A model generated the notes under the pieces. It did no database searches and was not told where the DNA came from. It saw only the letters and a program-made list of their open reading frames with translations. The position numbers and the translations under genes are program-made. This document shows positions 1 to 10,997 of a stretch of DNA of 64,000 nucleotides, one piece after another. The stretch spans positions 8,037,671-8,101,670 of the forward strand of contig NC_087064.1 of assembly GCF_963678635.1 (NCBI RefSeq), read 5' to 3'. Source of the DNA: Symsagittifera roscoffensis. Taxonomy: Eukaryota; Xenacoelomorpha; Acoela; Convolutidae. Every line of letters starts with the position of its first letter. The first letter of the stretch is position 1.

Positions 1-2744
1 AGTTGCCTTTAGGCTGTAACGATCCTGTAGTTACAGTCCTAAGCGAACCGCGAATCGGCTCGACTGATTAAGGTACAAAAGCACAAGATTTAATATCGCT
101 GATACTTGAGCCAATGATCAATGAGCCTACTTTTTGAGCCTCATATGTGAGTTGAGGGAAAAACTGTAACACAATTTTGTCTTTAAAATATAATTTTAAG
201 AAACTAGCCGGTAGAACTCTTAAATTAGTCGATAGCATAAAAAAAAACTTCAACCTCTATAATTAATTCAAACACTTTACTTTTTGTCCAAAAAATTTTG
301 ATCCATAATTTTGGTTTAGACTTGTAAGCTCAACTCAGAACAAGACTGGTGTACTCCAAGGCTCTGTACATAGAGCTTTTAGGAGTACATGAAGTACAGG
401 AGCAAAATGATAATTCTACTGAAAGTCAAAAGGCGCGATGGCTGACAAATCAGTACCCTGAAACTTAAATTGCATTTATGGCAGTAAATGCCGTGTACTA
501 AACCATTAAGGGCAAGTAGAAGCTAAGTTACCTTTTTCTTTATTTTTTTTCTGGATTAAACTGCTGAATTATTTTTTCTGTAGCTTTTTTCTGGAGTATA
601 CTGTAAAAAAGGATGTAATTAACTTGCCGTGGTTAAAATTCGGTCTGGATCTCCTGTGGGGTTAATCTCCTGTTTTTTAATCTCACATGACAAAAAAATA
701 GCTCTAATTCTACTTTCATTTTCCTGAGTTATGATACATTTTTGATGTTAACAAACCCTACTATTTTCATATGCATTTCTTTTTTCTCTAAAAATAACTG
801 TTGTCCTATATTAGGGACAGAAGCGAGATAAACTTTTTTTGCCTGGACCTGCAAATGGAGGTAATCTCTTGCAGAGATATGTTTGGATTCTTCCATTCAC
901 AAAATTTCAAAAATGTCTGCGAGAGAAGCTCCCATAGCCAAACCATCTTTATTTGTACATCAAATTTCAATGCACTCCACGTGAAATTTGCCTGTAGCTA
1001 AGTTTAGCTTTCTCCTTCTGATATATCGTGCAGTGTTTTGAGATTTATCTTAATGTACAGTTTTCTGAAGGCTACTTTGTTAGTCTCGTCGAGTGGTCTA
1101 TTAGCGTACAAAACTTTCACCTCTGGAAACATTTTGTTTTTATCAGTCTAACTTCATTTTTTCTTTTTTTCTGTTCTTGTCTCGCATTTGTTTGTATGTT
1201 TGCTCTCATCATTAAAAGAAAATGAAAGAATTGGAGAAAAAATTTCTAGAGTATCTCATAGTTTTCACAATATCATCCTTTATCTCAGGAAAAATTCTAT
1301 CTCCTCTGGGGTTTGGTCGAATTTTTTGCGCTTTCTATATTTATTTTCCTAACACTTGCTAAGGAAAAAACTTCTGTTTTTTTGTCTTCTACCAAAAGTT
1401 TGGATAACCCCATGCAAAATTTAGGCATACCAATAACACACAGTTAGCTTTAAAAACTGGGCCCGTTGAACTCAATATTCGGGGAAATGTTTCTTGATTT
1501 GTTATAACTTCAATGGACAGCATTTAGCTTGATTTGATATATCCTATACAGATCAACTCCTAGCTCTCTATTTCAGCATGGCTTGAAAATCAAACTGAAA
1601 CTGCGCTAAACGGACTTCAGGGCATGATAACAACAATATTAATACGCATTAAGCTAAACTGGAGTTTTGGTGCATGTGGTCCAGCCGCTAAGAGTTTATA
1701 TTGAGTTTACAGAACCTATGGTAGATTAGATACACTCTTCTGTTTCTTTGTTTGGCTCTTTCTCTTTGGTTTGATGTGACGACTCTGATTTCAAATATTT
1801 GCGTTTTTTTGCAAAATGGATTAGCAGTAGATCACAATGTTTATGGTTATCAGCTGTCCGTCACAATCTTTTCTTTGGCGCAGCGATGAACAGTTTAATT
1901 TCAGCTTGTTTTTGGCGCCTAAAAAAAATTGAACCGACATGTTCAATCGGAAATTTATCTTCGAGAATACCGTTAATGGTCGACTGGCACATATTCCCCG
2001 GACTTTGCCGGCAATGTTTTCATTGTCTCTGCTGTCTGCCCGTCATGAACCTCTGTTCACATTAGCAAAAAAGTATTTTACAACTTTTGCATCCCAGACA
2101 CACTTTTAACTACATTTTGTCAATCTTACAACAAACGAAATTTCCAAACTGCTGCTAAGAGGCAATTGATGAAAAGAAATTTTGACCGCACGCGGTCCAA
2201 TTTAATTGCGTTTCTATCTTATAATTAGCAGATTAAAACCCAGAGTTATCCCGTGCATGCGCTCTAAAGAATCTCGATATCCCATTGGTTCCCAAAATTA
2301 AGTCCTACATTTAAAACCCGAGTCGAGATTTTTCACCTAATTTGAAGCAAGATTTGAGCGGTTTGAGCGGTTTTTTTTAAATCATTTTGGATGGATTTTC
2401 AGACTCACTAAAATCAATATTTTTGCTAACACGGCAAAAAAAACACTCTTCAAAAAAAATGAAATATTTTTTTTTCAGTTTTTTAAATAGAAACACACGT
2501 GTCAAATGGGCTCTTTTTCCTTTTCCACCCACCTGCAAATTTTTACATGTAAATTTGTTGACCACATTGTCCAATTGTTATGAAGATTTACATACAGACT
2601 AATAACGCCACGACAAACATATTTGGTCTTCTTACTCAACCTCGTAAAACCACTAATATATTGAAGCTCGTGTGAGGTGGGGGGGGGGGGGGGGAGTGGG
2701 AGTTTGAGTAAAAAGAGCCGTCAGTCAAAAAAGAGCCGTTTAAA
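1..2744. other. AT-rich intergenic DNA, no gene recognised
   Basis: Both strands show only short open frames (under 90 codons) with no recognisable motif and low-complexity composition. The stretch contains many T-runs, several TTTTTCAG-like splice-acceptor-like strings that may be chance, and ends in a homopolymer G tract. I see no coding exon, RNA gene or transposon terminus here that I can support. Confidence 0.6.
2679..2694. repeat. Poly-G tract (16 G)
   Basis: An uninterrupted run of 16 G lies just outside the 3' end of the neighbouring LINE. Such tracts are prone to length error and can form G-quadruplex structures. Similar G/C homopolymers occur inside the hAT-like MITE near 47.5 kb, so this may be a remnant of such an element. 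Confidence 0.85.
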
Positions 2745-2758
2745 AATGAATTAAAATT

Positions 2759-2775
2759 ATAATAATAATAATAAT
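2759..2775 (-). repeat. Microsatellite tail of LINE-A
   Basis: An (AAT)n run on the plus strand, (ATT)n in the element's own sense, directly follows the 3' UTR. CR1/L2-type LINEs end in short simple repeats rather than poly-A, which is how I use this tail to place the 3' end. The exact last base of the element is uncertain by a few tens of bases. Confidence 0.6.
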
Positions 2776-2793
2776 ATAAAAATATTTAATTCA

Positions 2794-2838
2794 GTTGATG
2801 ATTATTACAATACAATATGTATATTTACAATCATCAAC
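2794..2838 (-). other. 3'-UTR stem-loop of LINE-A
   Basis: GTTGATGATT at 2794-2803 is perfectly complementary to AATCATCAAC at 2829-2838, giving a 10-bp stem with a 25-nt loop. A second small stem (AAGCC-GTA-GGCTT) lies just upstream in the sense direction, near 2853-2866. Conserved 3' stem-loops serve as the reverse-transcriptase recognition signal in several LINE families. That role is inferred here. Confidence 0.45.
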
Positions 2839-2893
2839 AAGGATTGTCTAAAAAGCCTACGGCTTATCTAGTAGACAACCTTAAACTCAAATA

Positions 2894-5695
2894 TCAATGA
2901 CAATACAGCTGTTTATGAACTTCCTTATTATCAAGCAGATAATTATCAAAAACATCGTGTATAAAAATCTTGAGTTGATGTCTCTGCAAACTTGTCACAT
3001 CTTCATTCAATAAACCAGATGCAGTTATATAATTATGAATAATGGTTCTTCTAACATTTATGGAATTTTGAAAACATTTCGTTCTTTGTATTTTACTATT
3101 AACTTTTCCAGAAGCAACTCTCCTAGTGAAGTACGCCACGTTATTAGTCGTGGTACTATCACAAACATTATTGTAGCAAATATCTTTAAACAGTTCGTAA
3201 ACGTGAAGATCAAACACCGTTTCAATTTTATGCAGTCTGTACTTTTCAACTGTGCTCTCTCTATAATCAATTCTAAAAATAGCACGTATTATTCTCTTCT
3301 GTATTACTAAAATTTTATTTAGATCTGTTAAGTTTGCACAGCCATAAACCAATACGCCATATTGAAGAACAGGTTTGATGTAGGATCTGTATATCAGTAG
3401 AAGCATTGGAATATTAAATAATTTTCTGGAACGATATATTACTCCACACAGTTTAGACAATTTCTTAATAACATGTTCAATATGCATCTTGAAGTCTAAC
3501 TTTGAATCAATGTAGATACCCAAATACTTCGTGCAATCAACCATTTTTATGCATTCACCTTTTATATCAAGACCAATTTCTCCATTTTTCTTGCTGAAAT
3601 TGAGCAGAACAGTTTTATCAGTATTCAGTGAAAGTTTATTGCAACATAAGTAATTGTAAACTTTGTCAAATTCGGTTCTTAATTTCTTTCCAGAATTCTT
3701 ACCAGAAGTCATGATGGATGTATCATCTGCAAAAAGTGTAGTATCTAAACTAGTGCTATCAGGTAAATCATTTATGTAAATCAAAAACAGAAGCGGACCT
3801 AGAACAGATCCTTGTGGAACTCCCGTTGAAACATTTTCAAGTGTCGATCTATTATTTCCAATTTCAACATACTGCTTTCTATTAGTCAAGTAGGCTCTAA
3901 TCAAATTGTTACTTTTACCCCTGATCCCATAATGATCCAATTTTTGCATCAAAATTTTGTGATCAATCGTGTCAAAAGCTTTCTTGAGATCCAAAAACAA
4001 AGCAATTGCATCCGCTCTTTTATTAGTAGCATCTCTTACAAATTCGGTCAGCCTCGCAACAGCCTGAATCGTAGATCGCTTAGATCGAAAACCATATTGG
4101 TTCATGTTTAAAATAGAAAATTTCTCAAAAAAATTTATGAACCTCGAATGTATAAGTTTCTCAACGACTTTGCTCAGGCAAGACAACAGCGAAATTGGTC
4201 TGTAATTACTAGGATCTGTTTTATCTCCATCTTTGAACATAGGGACCACTTTGGCAATTTTCAGTAAGTCTGGGAAAACATCAAGGTGAATGCATTCGTT
4301 AAAAATATCGGATATTAATGGTGCAATTACCACTCCTAACTGCCTGATGATTTCATTGTAAATATCATCAGGTCCACATGAGAACTTACTTTTAAGGCTA
4401 TTGATAACATCTAGAACTTCTCTGTGGTTAGTTTCAAACATTACCATTGATTGCACTTGTTTTGGCGATCTACATATCGGTACTGATGAGTAAGGTATTT
4501 GCGATGCAATTTTCGACCCAATGTTACAGAAAAAAGTATTCAATTTATTCGCATCAATATGTGTCGTTGTGTTATTCCCGGTCTTTCCTATTCCTACATT
4601 TTTAAAAATCTTAAATAAATCTTTACTGTTAGTCACCTTTTCCACTTTTTTAGTATAAAAGTTCCGTTTCTCTAATCGCAGCAAGGCGTTTACTTTATTG
4701 CGAATGATTTTATAATTGACATGCGTTTCAGTCGACCAGCAGGCCTGTAGTTGGCGAAGAAGTCTATCTCGTTTAAAAATTAGTTTTCTAATTTCTGGAG
4801 TTATCCATTGTGATTTCACTTTTCGTTTTTTACCATATACTTTTAATGGAGCGAATACATCTAGGCAATCGATAATTGTTTTAATCAGAAACTCAACTTT
4901 TTCGTCACATGTTCCTTCCGGTACATTTTTTAACAGGTAGTTCACATCTGCTAAAAACAATATTTTTTCGGTTGATTTTTTTAGAAAAGACAGATTACGA
5001 AAAGTCATGTTATCATCTATGTTTGACACCACGTTAATATCGGCGAAGATAATATTGTGATCACTAATACCAGAAATTACATTATGTGTTGCAACAGGAA
5101 AATTTGAAATTATATGATCAATGCAAGTACTACTACGGTTAGTAACGCGCGTTGCTTCGTTGGCGTTATTTATAACAAAATTGTAACTTTTACTTAAATT
5201 TTTCAACCCTTTTGAGCAACTATTTTCAACCAGTGTATCAATATTAGAATCCCCAACGAACATTGTTTTTGAATTTACCATCGTTTCAAAGTTGCGTTCC
5301 AGAAAACTATAAAAATGATCGATATTTATATTGGGTGGACGATAAAATACGCAAATGTTTGTTGAAGATAGAGATCCTTTTTTAAGTCTAATACACAATG
5401 CCTCAATCCCATTTTCGCAAACAATATTTTCATTTATAATAAAGTCAATGCCAGTCTTAACATAAAAAGCAACACCCCCTCCCCTTTTATTGGTTCTACA
5501 TCTAGAAACTATCGGTTGAAATCCCGGAATATTGTACATTGCCAATGGGTCTGTTTCAGTTAGCCAAGTTTCCGAAAGGCAGATAATCGATAGGTTTTCG
5601 TTATAAGTTTCAATAAATCCCACTAAATTGTCAAAATTGCATCGCAAGGATCTTATATTTAGAAAAAGAAGTGTTTTATCAGCTGGCAAAGTCAT
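2894..5695 (-). CDS. LINE-A ORF2: APE endonuclease / reverse transcriptase
   Basis: This 933-aa protein nicks target DNA and reverse-transcribes the element RNA at the nick (family knowledge). Residues 1 to ~225 form an AP-endonuclease-like domain: LNIRSL near 12, SETW at 41-44, YRPP at 118-121, GDSN at 148-151 (GD-x-N motif) and SDHN at 211-214. The reverse transcriptase spans about 450-740: NYRPISLL at 497-504, DLKKAFD at 569-575, GVPQGSVLGP at 625-634, the catalytic FADD at 655-658 and KYLGIYID at 723-730. The C-terminus (740-933) is the usual LINE thumb/C-terminal region with no RNase H. Translation starts at an ATG 21 nt after the ORF1 stop. No frameshift or stop interrupts it, and all key residues I can check are present. 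Confidence 0.93.
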   Translation of the reverse strand: MTLPADKTLLFLNIRSLRCNFDNLVGFIETYNENLSIICLSETWLTETDPLAMYNIPGFQPIVSRCRTNKRGGGVAFYVKTGIDFIINENIVCENGIEALCIRLKKGSLSSTNICVFYRPPNINIDHFYSFLERNFETMVNSKTMFVGDSNIDTLVENSCSKGLKNLSKSYNFVINNANEATRVTNRSSTCIDHIISNFPVATHNVISGISDHNIIFADINVVSNIDDNMTFRNLSFLKKSTEKILFLADVNYLLKNVPEGTCDEKVEFLIKTIIDCLDVFAPLKVYGKKRKVKSQWITPEIRKLIFKRDRLLRQLQACWSTETHVNYKIIRNKVNALLRLEKRNFYTKKVEKVTNSKDLFKIFKNVGIGKTGNNTTTHIDANKLNTFFCNIGSKIASQIPYSSVPICRSPKQVQSMVMFETNHREVLDVINSLKSKFSCGPDDIYNEIIRQLGVVIAPLISDIFNECIHLDVFPDLLKIAKVVPMFKDGDKTDPSNYRPISLLSCLSKVVEKLIHSRFINFFEKFSILNMNQYGFRSKRSTIQAVARLTEFVRDATNKRADAIALFLDLKKAFDTIDHKILMQKLDHYGIRGKSNNLIRAYLTNRKQYVEIGNNRSTLENVSTGVPQGSVLGPLLFLIYINDLPDSTSLDTTLFADDTSIMTSGKNSGKKLRTEFDKVYNYLCCNKLSLNTDKTVLLNFSKKNGEIGLDIKGECIKMVDCTKYLGIYIDSKLDFKMHIEHVIKKLSKLCGVIYRSRKLFNIPMLLLIYRSYIKPVLQYGVLVYGCANLTDLNKILVIQKRIIRAIFRIDYRESTVEKYRLHKIETVFDLHVYELFKDICYNNVCDSTTTNNVAYFTRRVASGKVNSKIQRTKCFQNSINVRRTIIHNYITASGLLNEDVTSLQRHQLKIFIHDVFDNYLLDNKEVHKQLYCH

Positions 5696-5716
5696 CGATT
5701 AGATTTTTTTAAAATG

Positions 5717-6649
5717 CTAAGTATCAGTAGGTTCGATCTCACCCGCGTTCTCCTGCTCTATCACATTGACCGGCGCTTTTGCCATTTTTCCAGGTGGTGA
5801 GCTTACCACTGCGATTACATTTTCAATTAGACCACACAATTTGTCCAGTTTATCTTCCATATCAACGTTCTCTCGTTGCCTCTTCTCCCCTCTAGGTTTT
5901 CCATACAATGCATATTTGTTTTTCGCAGTACCATGTTTCATTTGGAATAACTCATTTCTGGAATAAGAAGACTCGTCGATTATCTGTGTATTTCCCTGAA
6001 TTCCTGTATCCATTTTGTTACCATCTAATTCTTCCGAAAATCCGCTGGCAACTTTGTCAATCTCACCGCGACTGTTAACTGGAACCCATTTATTATTTAT
6101 TCTGAGAAGTGGTTGACAATTGTTTGTTTTAAATTTCAAACCTTTCTCTTTTGCATAATTCACTGTATCTCGGTCAATTTCTGGAAGCCTCTCAACGATG
6201 AAAATATTCTTCGTCGATTCATTGTCAGTTAACGTAAATCTGTTTCGCCATACATAGTCACGCTGCCCATTGTAAATAAATTTAACAATAATTGGTTTTT
6301 TCTCTGCATTACCCGGTAAATAGTGACATGCAGCCAAATCTTCGGGTGACACTTTAGCTCCTAGAACACGATTCATAATATCAAGTACTGGTACCATCGG
6401 ATCCACGCCGGATTTCACGCCAAGAAATGTCAAACATGATCGTGATAAATATCGTTCAGAGCAAAGTACACGGTTTTGAATAATTACATTGTCCTTGCGC
6501 AGTTGAGAATTTTCATACTTGAGATGCTCGATAGTATTGTCCAATGTCTCCATTCGGTGAATAAAGCTTTCGAATAATCCTTTCACTTCTTCTGGGTTTG
6601 ATAAATTGGCATTCTCTAGGTGTGCACGCAATAATGCCATTTCTGCCAT
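5717..6649 (-). CDS. LINE-A ORF1: coiled-coil, FP-like nucleic-acid-binding protein
   Basis: The 310-aa product precedes ORF2 by 21 nt in a different frame. After an N-terminal leader it has a helical, coiled-coil-like stretch (about residues 15-65, rich in E/L/K heptads). A domain follows with CLTFLGV near 74, CHYLPG near 109 and IIVKF..GQRDYVWRNR near 120-137. This resembles the baculovirus-FP-like domain seen in ORF1 of many Jockey/CR1-group LINEs, where ORF1 binds element RNA. The C-terminus is charged and probably disordered. The frame is open upstream to 6742, but that begins with GTG and runs into flanking sequence, so I choose the ATG at 6647-6649. Confidence 0.8.
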   Translation of the reverse strand: MAEMALLRAHLENANLSNPEEVKGLFESFIHRMETLDNTIEHLKYENSQLRKDNVIIQNRVLCSERYLSRSCLTFLGVKSGVDPMVPVLDIMNRVLGAKVSPEDLAACHYLPGNAEKKPIIVKFIYNGQRDYVWRNRFTLTDNESTKNIFIVERLPEIDRDTVNYAKEKGLKFKTNNCQPLLRINNKWVPVNSRGEIDKVASGFSEELDGNKMDTGIQGNTQIIDESSYSRNELFQMKHGTAKNKYALYGKPRGEKRQRENVDMEDKLDKLCGLIENVIAVVSSPPGKMAKAPVNVIEQENAGEIEPTDT

Positions 6650-6742
6650 GTGAATACAGCGATGTGATGTCGTAAGAGAACGCGAAGCAAATCGTACTAA
6701 TCTTAGTTCATTTCGTCTGAAACTATTTAATAAGTTTATCAC

Positions 6743-8859
6743 AACAATTAGGCTAAAATTGATTTAAAAACGAATTTGATCAATTTTTTAGCTGGGATTT
6801 ACGATCAATTTAAATCGATTTTAAATCGATCCAAATCAATCTTGATCTTTTTTATTTACTCTTTGTACTTTTTTCATACTCAAATTGATCTAAATTTTTT
6901 CAACATACTGTTTTCATAACAAAATTGATCCTAATCCCTTTTTGTCAGTGCGGGCATCCGTTTCCTACAAAACAAGTGTGCAGGCTAAGCTTAACTTTTC
7001 CCCCTGAAATTCTCTCTGACTGAGTTCAGACGATGCTTTTGTCTCATGTTTAGAGACATGTTTTCGATTGTTTTATAGGCCGCCATAACTGGACTCCGAT
7101 GGGTGAAAGAGGGGTCTTGAAAGCCGCAGTCAAACTTCCAAGGTATGGCCAGCGCTTTCCAGGCCGTCCCAAACAAGTTCAATTGTTTCCAAGTACGAGC
7201 TTTCTTAAGATTCCTCCACCGTCGATTCCTTTCCATTCTTTTACATCCCACAGTAATCTTCCCACCATCTTGCCATCATCACTTCTGGTCTATGGAGGTC
7301 AAACCGGGTCAATAGAGAACTGATCACAAGAATTCTGGCATTCCGGTCATAGTGTGGCAGTTCAAGGGAACTGATCACATCTATGCCTCAAACGATGTTG
7401 ACAGGATGTTCAACACAGTCTTCATCGCTTCTGTGGATATCATCAGGTCAATGCCAAACAATGACAAGGAAGCTAACCATGGGTCTTTTTGATTTCTCTC
7501 AGATTACGTGCTCCCGGCGTCTCCAATAATGGTACCAACCCTAATATTGTTGATGAATCTCGTCACACTCATCGGCAACGGGAGTCTCCTTTAGTAGTGT
7601 ACCATTCTGTTTTTACGCACGCTGTGATTTCTGTATCTTCAATAACAAGCACCGCTCGCATTATTTTGTTCGTTCTCTGTCTTTTCGACGACTATTTTCG
7701 TCATTTTCCTCAAAAGCTCATACGAGAGATCAAACATGCGTACCAAACTGACATATTTTGGCACGGATATCGTTTGATCGATCAGTGTTGCTTCAGCTAC
7801 GAAATACAGAGGTTACCTGTTCTCTCACACAGGCGCCAACTTTGAAAGCCGCAGAGACTTAGCGATACCGGGAAATCCATAGTTGCCTTTGATTCCTTTC
7901 TGGCAAATCATCAAACCACGGCAGAAGCTCAAGACCAGATGGTGGCAACATCCAGATGTGATAACTGCCTTTGCATACATGAGCGTCCAGGCATAACCAC
8001 TGTGTTCGAAAAACTTCCTGCTTCAATTCGTCCCTGAGGGACCTTGTATCAGCAGCCCAACCGTTTTGACTCTCATTCGGGTCTCCATGGACTTTCTTGT
8101 TCTTTCAGTCCAGAGATTTAGAAGCTCTACTCACTCAAAGATGAAATAAGCCTTTCTCATGTTTTGTGGAAAAGGCTTGTATCCATTTTTTGTATCCTCG
8201 TGAATTGATTGTATCCATTTTGAGGCCACTGGGTACGTAGAAGTTCTGACCTTTGCCGTAAATGAAGCAATATGAACGCAGGTATTCATATTCCTTCTTG
8301 ATGTCTCTAACCCCTATTTCAACAAGTTTCCTGCCGAGTCCTTTTTGATCATCCGACATCAAGTCTGGCTCTATAGATATATACAGAATAACTTTATCAA
8401 GACCATGGTAGCCTTCCTTCTTTCCTTCCTTTTTTGTTTGGTCCAGTTGGTCAGGCTCTAAGCATCTTTTCTTCTACTTGCAACAATGACACCATCTCTT
8501 CTCCAACAAGGAAGTCACTCAACGCCTCAAGAACACCATTCCGTTATTTCTCGACAAAACTTACTCCCGTTCTTTGACTTCTTCCATCAAGACTCCAGCT
8601 AGACACCATATCTGTCCCTGTGCTCTCAAGAAAGCTTTCGCTATCAGAAAAGGTACTCCTGAAGCCGAGGTGCGTCTCTTGTTCAAATTATTCTGATAAC
8701 AGGTCCTTCCAGGTCTTGTTCAGTATCTACTCCTCGTTAAGTTAATTTGTCTCAGAACTTATCAGCGTATTCGCGTTCCAGCAGCCTTCCTTTTTATGAG
8801 ATTACCGAGAACTTTCTAGATGACTCTCAATTTCCTGTCTATCTTTAAACGCAATCTAT
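6743..8859. other. No gene recognised; possible old coding relics
   Basis: The first 200 bases are rich in degenerate GATTTAAATCGATC-type strings. Further on, base composition is less AT-rich than the surroundings and short open frames appear on both strands (for example 7489-7845 plus and 8135-8362 minus). None has a motif I recognise. The composition suggests a decayed transposon or ancient exon remnants, but I cannot name one. Confidence 0.4.
8490..8696 (+). other. Open frame relic, 68 codons, unrecognised
   Basis: Between a TGA at 8487-8489 and a TGA at 8694-8696 the frame is open, with coding-like codon choice and a balanced amino-acid content (for example KTPARHHICPCALKKAF near the middle). 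It lacks an ATG at its start and could be an internal piece of a decayed transposon ORF or an exon. No family was recognised, and chance cannot be excluded at this length. Confidence 0.15.
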
Positions 8860-9144
8860 CTAGGATAATAATAACTGCTTTGTTTCGTAACTTCCGGCGT
8901 TCATGAGCGTAAGAATCTCGTTGTTCATAGAAGTAATTAGCGCGTCTAAATCGTTCATAAAACTAGAAATTCTGTTGATGTGATCACAGCCAGCAATGAG
9001 TTCAGTTATTGTAGAAGATAAGGATGCTATTTCGTGTTCACTTAATTGCAGCTTATTGCCGTAATTACAATCCGAAGCATTGTTTTCCGTATTTTTTACA
9101 GTAGTTTTACCTGAAATCTTTCTCGTACCTCGTGTAGCAGGCAT
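8860..9144 (-). CDS. Small open frame, 94 aa, helical; possibly a LINE ORF1 5' fragment
   Basis: The ATG at 9142-9144 opens a 94-residue frame beginning MPATRGTRKISGKT. The basic, Thr/Arg-rich leader is followed by an amphipathic helical stretch (about residues 30-85, with Leu/Ile spaced as in a coiled coil and no prolines). Such a layout is typical of the start of LINE ORF1 proteins, so this may be a truncated element fragment. No nucleic-acid-binding domain or ORF2 follows downstream on the minus strand. It is not recognised as a cellular family, and it could also be a chance frame. Confidence 0.3.
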   Translation of the reverse strand: MPATRGTRKISGKTTVKNTENNASDCNYGNKLQLSEHEIASLSSTITELIAGCDHINRISSFMNDLDALITSMNNEILTLMNAGSYETKQLLLS

Positions 9145-10544
9145 GCTCAAGGCTTAACCGAAGTAAACAGCCGTAAAACTTGTCAGAAAACTTTGCACTT
9201 GAACAACTTGAACAACTTGTCGTATTAAGAGTTTGGAGTAACCAACAATAAATTTATGCAAAGAAAAATGAAATCGGTAACAAATTTTACTTTTTCTTGG
9301 TTCTTGGAAGGATACATTAACAACAATTGAGACAAGGATACATTAACAGTATTGAGAGTTCTTAATGGTATACGTACCGTTCTTTGCCAAACGTGCTTGT
9401 CTACATGAGACATGTGGATTGTTACCCAAACATAAGCAAGGCTACTTAGCTGAAAAAATACTGGATCATTTTGCTGAAATAATTTCATTTGTCTATTGGG
9501 TATTTATTTTAATTGATTTAGTAAGAAATTGACTTTTGTTAAGCTGGGAATTGACTTTTTCTAGTTTTTCTTTTGTTGTCTGTAATATTTTTGACACATG
9601 CATCAAAATGGCGGGAACAAGGCAATGCCTCAGCTTCTAGGAAAAAGTCCCAATTACTTTTCTGCCATACCTGTTTTACCGATTGGAGAGATTCAATGGC
9701 TTCCCACGTGCTTTTTCGACTGAGCGCAAATTCTCCAACTTTGTTGACTATTCCAAATGTGCTACTCGAACACAACCTGCCCCAGTCTTCAGATGATTCC
9801 TGAAGTTGAGTAGTCTCCTCTTGGGCGGGCTCAGCTCAGCTCCCAACTAGCCCGTCCCTTCTCACTAGCATACCCAGCAATTGATGCTCACACTAATAAA
9901 GTGGGCTGCCATCCAGAACGCTCACCAAGCTGACGAACGTCATGGATTGCCGGTACAAGGTTTCAAGGAGTCAGGGAAAGCAAATACCATCGTTAAACTG
10001 TATATGCCGGTCAATCTGCGTAGGATGGCCAGGGTTCAATTCTCATAGCTAGGTAGAAGTCCATGAAGAAGGGCTTACGTCCTAATGTCTTACCACGTCT
10101 ACTGTTTGACTAACCTCCGAAGCTTCTCCGGTTCCCAAGTGTTCTACATCATTAGGCACTGCAGCCAGACCTTTTTACAGTTTCCCACTTTTCTCTACAG
10201 TTTTCTCTCTGACCTAGTTGTTAAGCCAATTGTCAACGTGCATCCAGGTGATTCATGGCGCTATAAAATGGATTCCTTTGGCCGCGGGTCAGTAGCATCA
10301 GTGTTAGCTATACGTTCACCTTCACAATGCTCATTACCTGAGTAAACGATACGGCTGGACCACGATTAAACGCCTCGTTCCACAAGGTCACTTTGACAAG
10401 TCGTTTAACCTAATCATTAGTGTCGTTTTGAAGAACGGCCTAGGCTTTCTCTGGAGTTCGAAAAGAAATTTTTGGAGATGCGGCATCGCTGCGCCGCCGA
10501 AGCTATTAACACCCACCTGCCAGGTGAGTTGGATTCAATACAGG
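9145..10544. other. No gene recognised
   Basis: Only short frames are seen (under 90 codons on both strands). A CTTGAACAA doublet near 9197-9218 is a minor local repeat. The 9.9-10.4 kb part has mixed composition, as in old transposon remnants, but shows no motif I can identify. Confidence 0.45.
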
Positions 10545-10686
10545 TTCGACTGTATTTTGCCTAAGTCGAACACAGTCGAAATATTTTTTTTGTCGGTCGA
10601 AAAAACTCGGTCGAACTTGTCAAAACTTTTTCCTTGACCGAACTTAGTCGAAATATTCTTCCTCGGTCGAACATAGTCGAAAAATA
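10545..10686. repeat. Degenerate GTCGAA-motif minisatellite
   Basis: The motif (C)GGTCGAAC or AGTCGAAA recurs about eight times in ~140 bp at uneven spacing, for example CGGTCGAACTTGTC, TAGTCGAAATATTCTT and CGGTCGAACATAGTCGAA. The core is the reverse complement of the TTCGACC core found in the satellite at 26.5-27.1 kb, so the two arrays may belong to one family in opposite orientation. Confidence 0.5.
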
Positions 10687-10997
10687 GACAACTCAAGGTG
10701 ATTACGGATGATCATTTGACCGTTTTGGTGTAAACATGAGTTGCACACCTTAGACGAGTAACCAAGTAAAACTCCTTTAGAAATGAGCTTACCCTATTGG
10801 ACTTTGAGCTTAGTTGAACAGCAATCATAGCATTGCATTTTAAAGCGACATTTTAAATGGGTTCCGAAGCTAACTGGTTTCTACGTCAGTTTTTGAGACC
10901 ATCAGAATCAGCCGATTTGTACGCAGCGGCGCCATAGGCAATTTTAAAATGTTGTTTACGATGTTTACGTGGTAAATAAAGGAGAGTTGCTTATGTT

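Larger units (their letters stand above)
2745..6714 (-). mobile_element. LINE-A: non-LTR retrotransposon, both ORFs open
   Basis: On the minus strand this ~3.97-kb unit carries ORF1 (RNA-binding type) then ORF2 (APE endonuclease plus reverse transcriptase), a ~115-nt 3' UTR and an ATT/TTA microsatellite tail instead of poly-A. Microsatellite tails, an FP-like ORF1 and this type of ORF2 fit the CR1/L2/Jockey superfamily (inference). The 5' limit is placed near 6714 because sequence beyond it (about 6714-6755) resembles genomic sequence near 46.11-46.16 kb (CTGAAACTA..TAATAAGTTTATCAC), so it looks like the insertion target. No clear target-site duplication was found. Both frames are open, so this copy could be recent and competent. 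Confidence 0.85.

Noticed and set aside
6650-6742. 31-residue N-terminal extension of LINE-A ORF1
   Set aside because: Begins with GTG and its first part is flanking sequence shared with the 46.1-kb repeat.
7489-7845. 118-aa plus-strand frame
   Set aside because: Opens with a non-ATG codon and has no recognised domain; composition alone is not enough.
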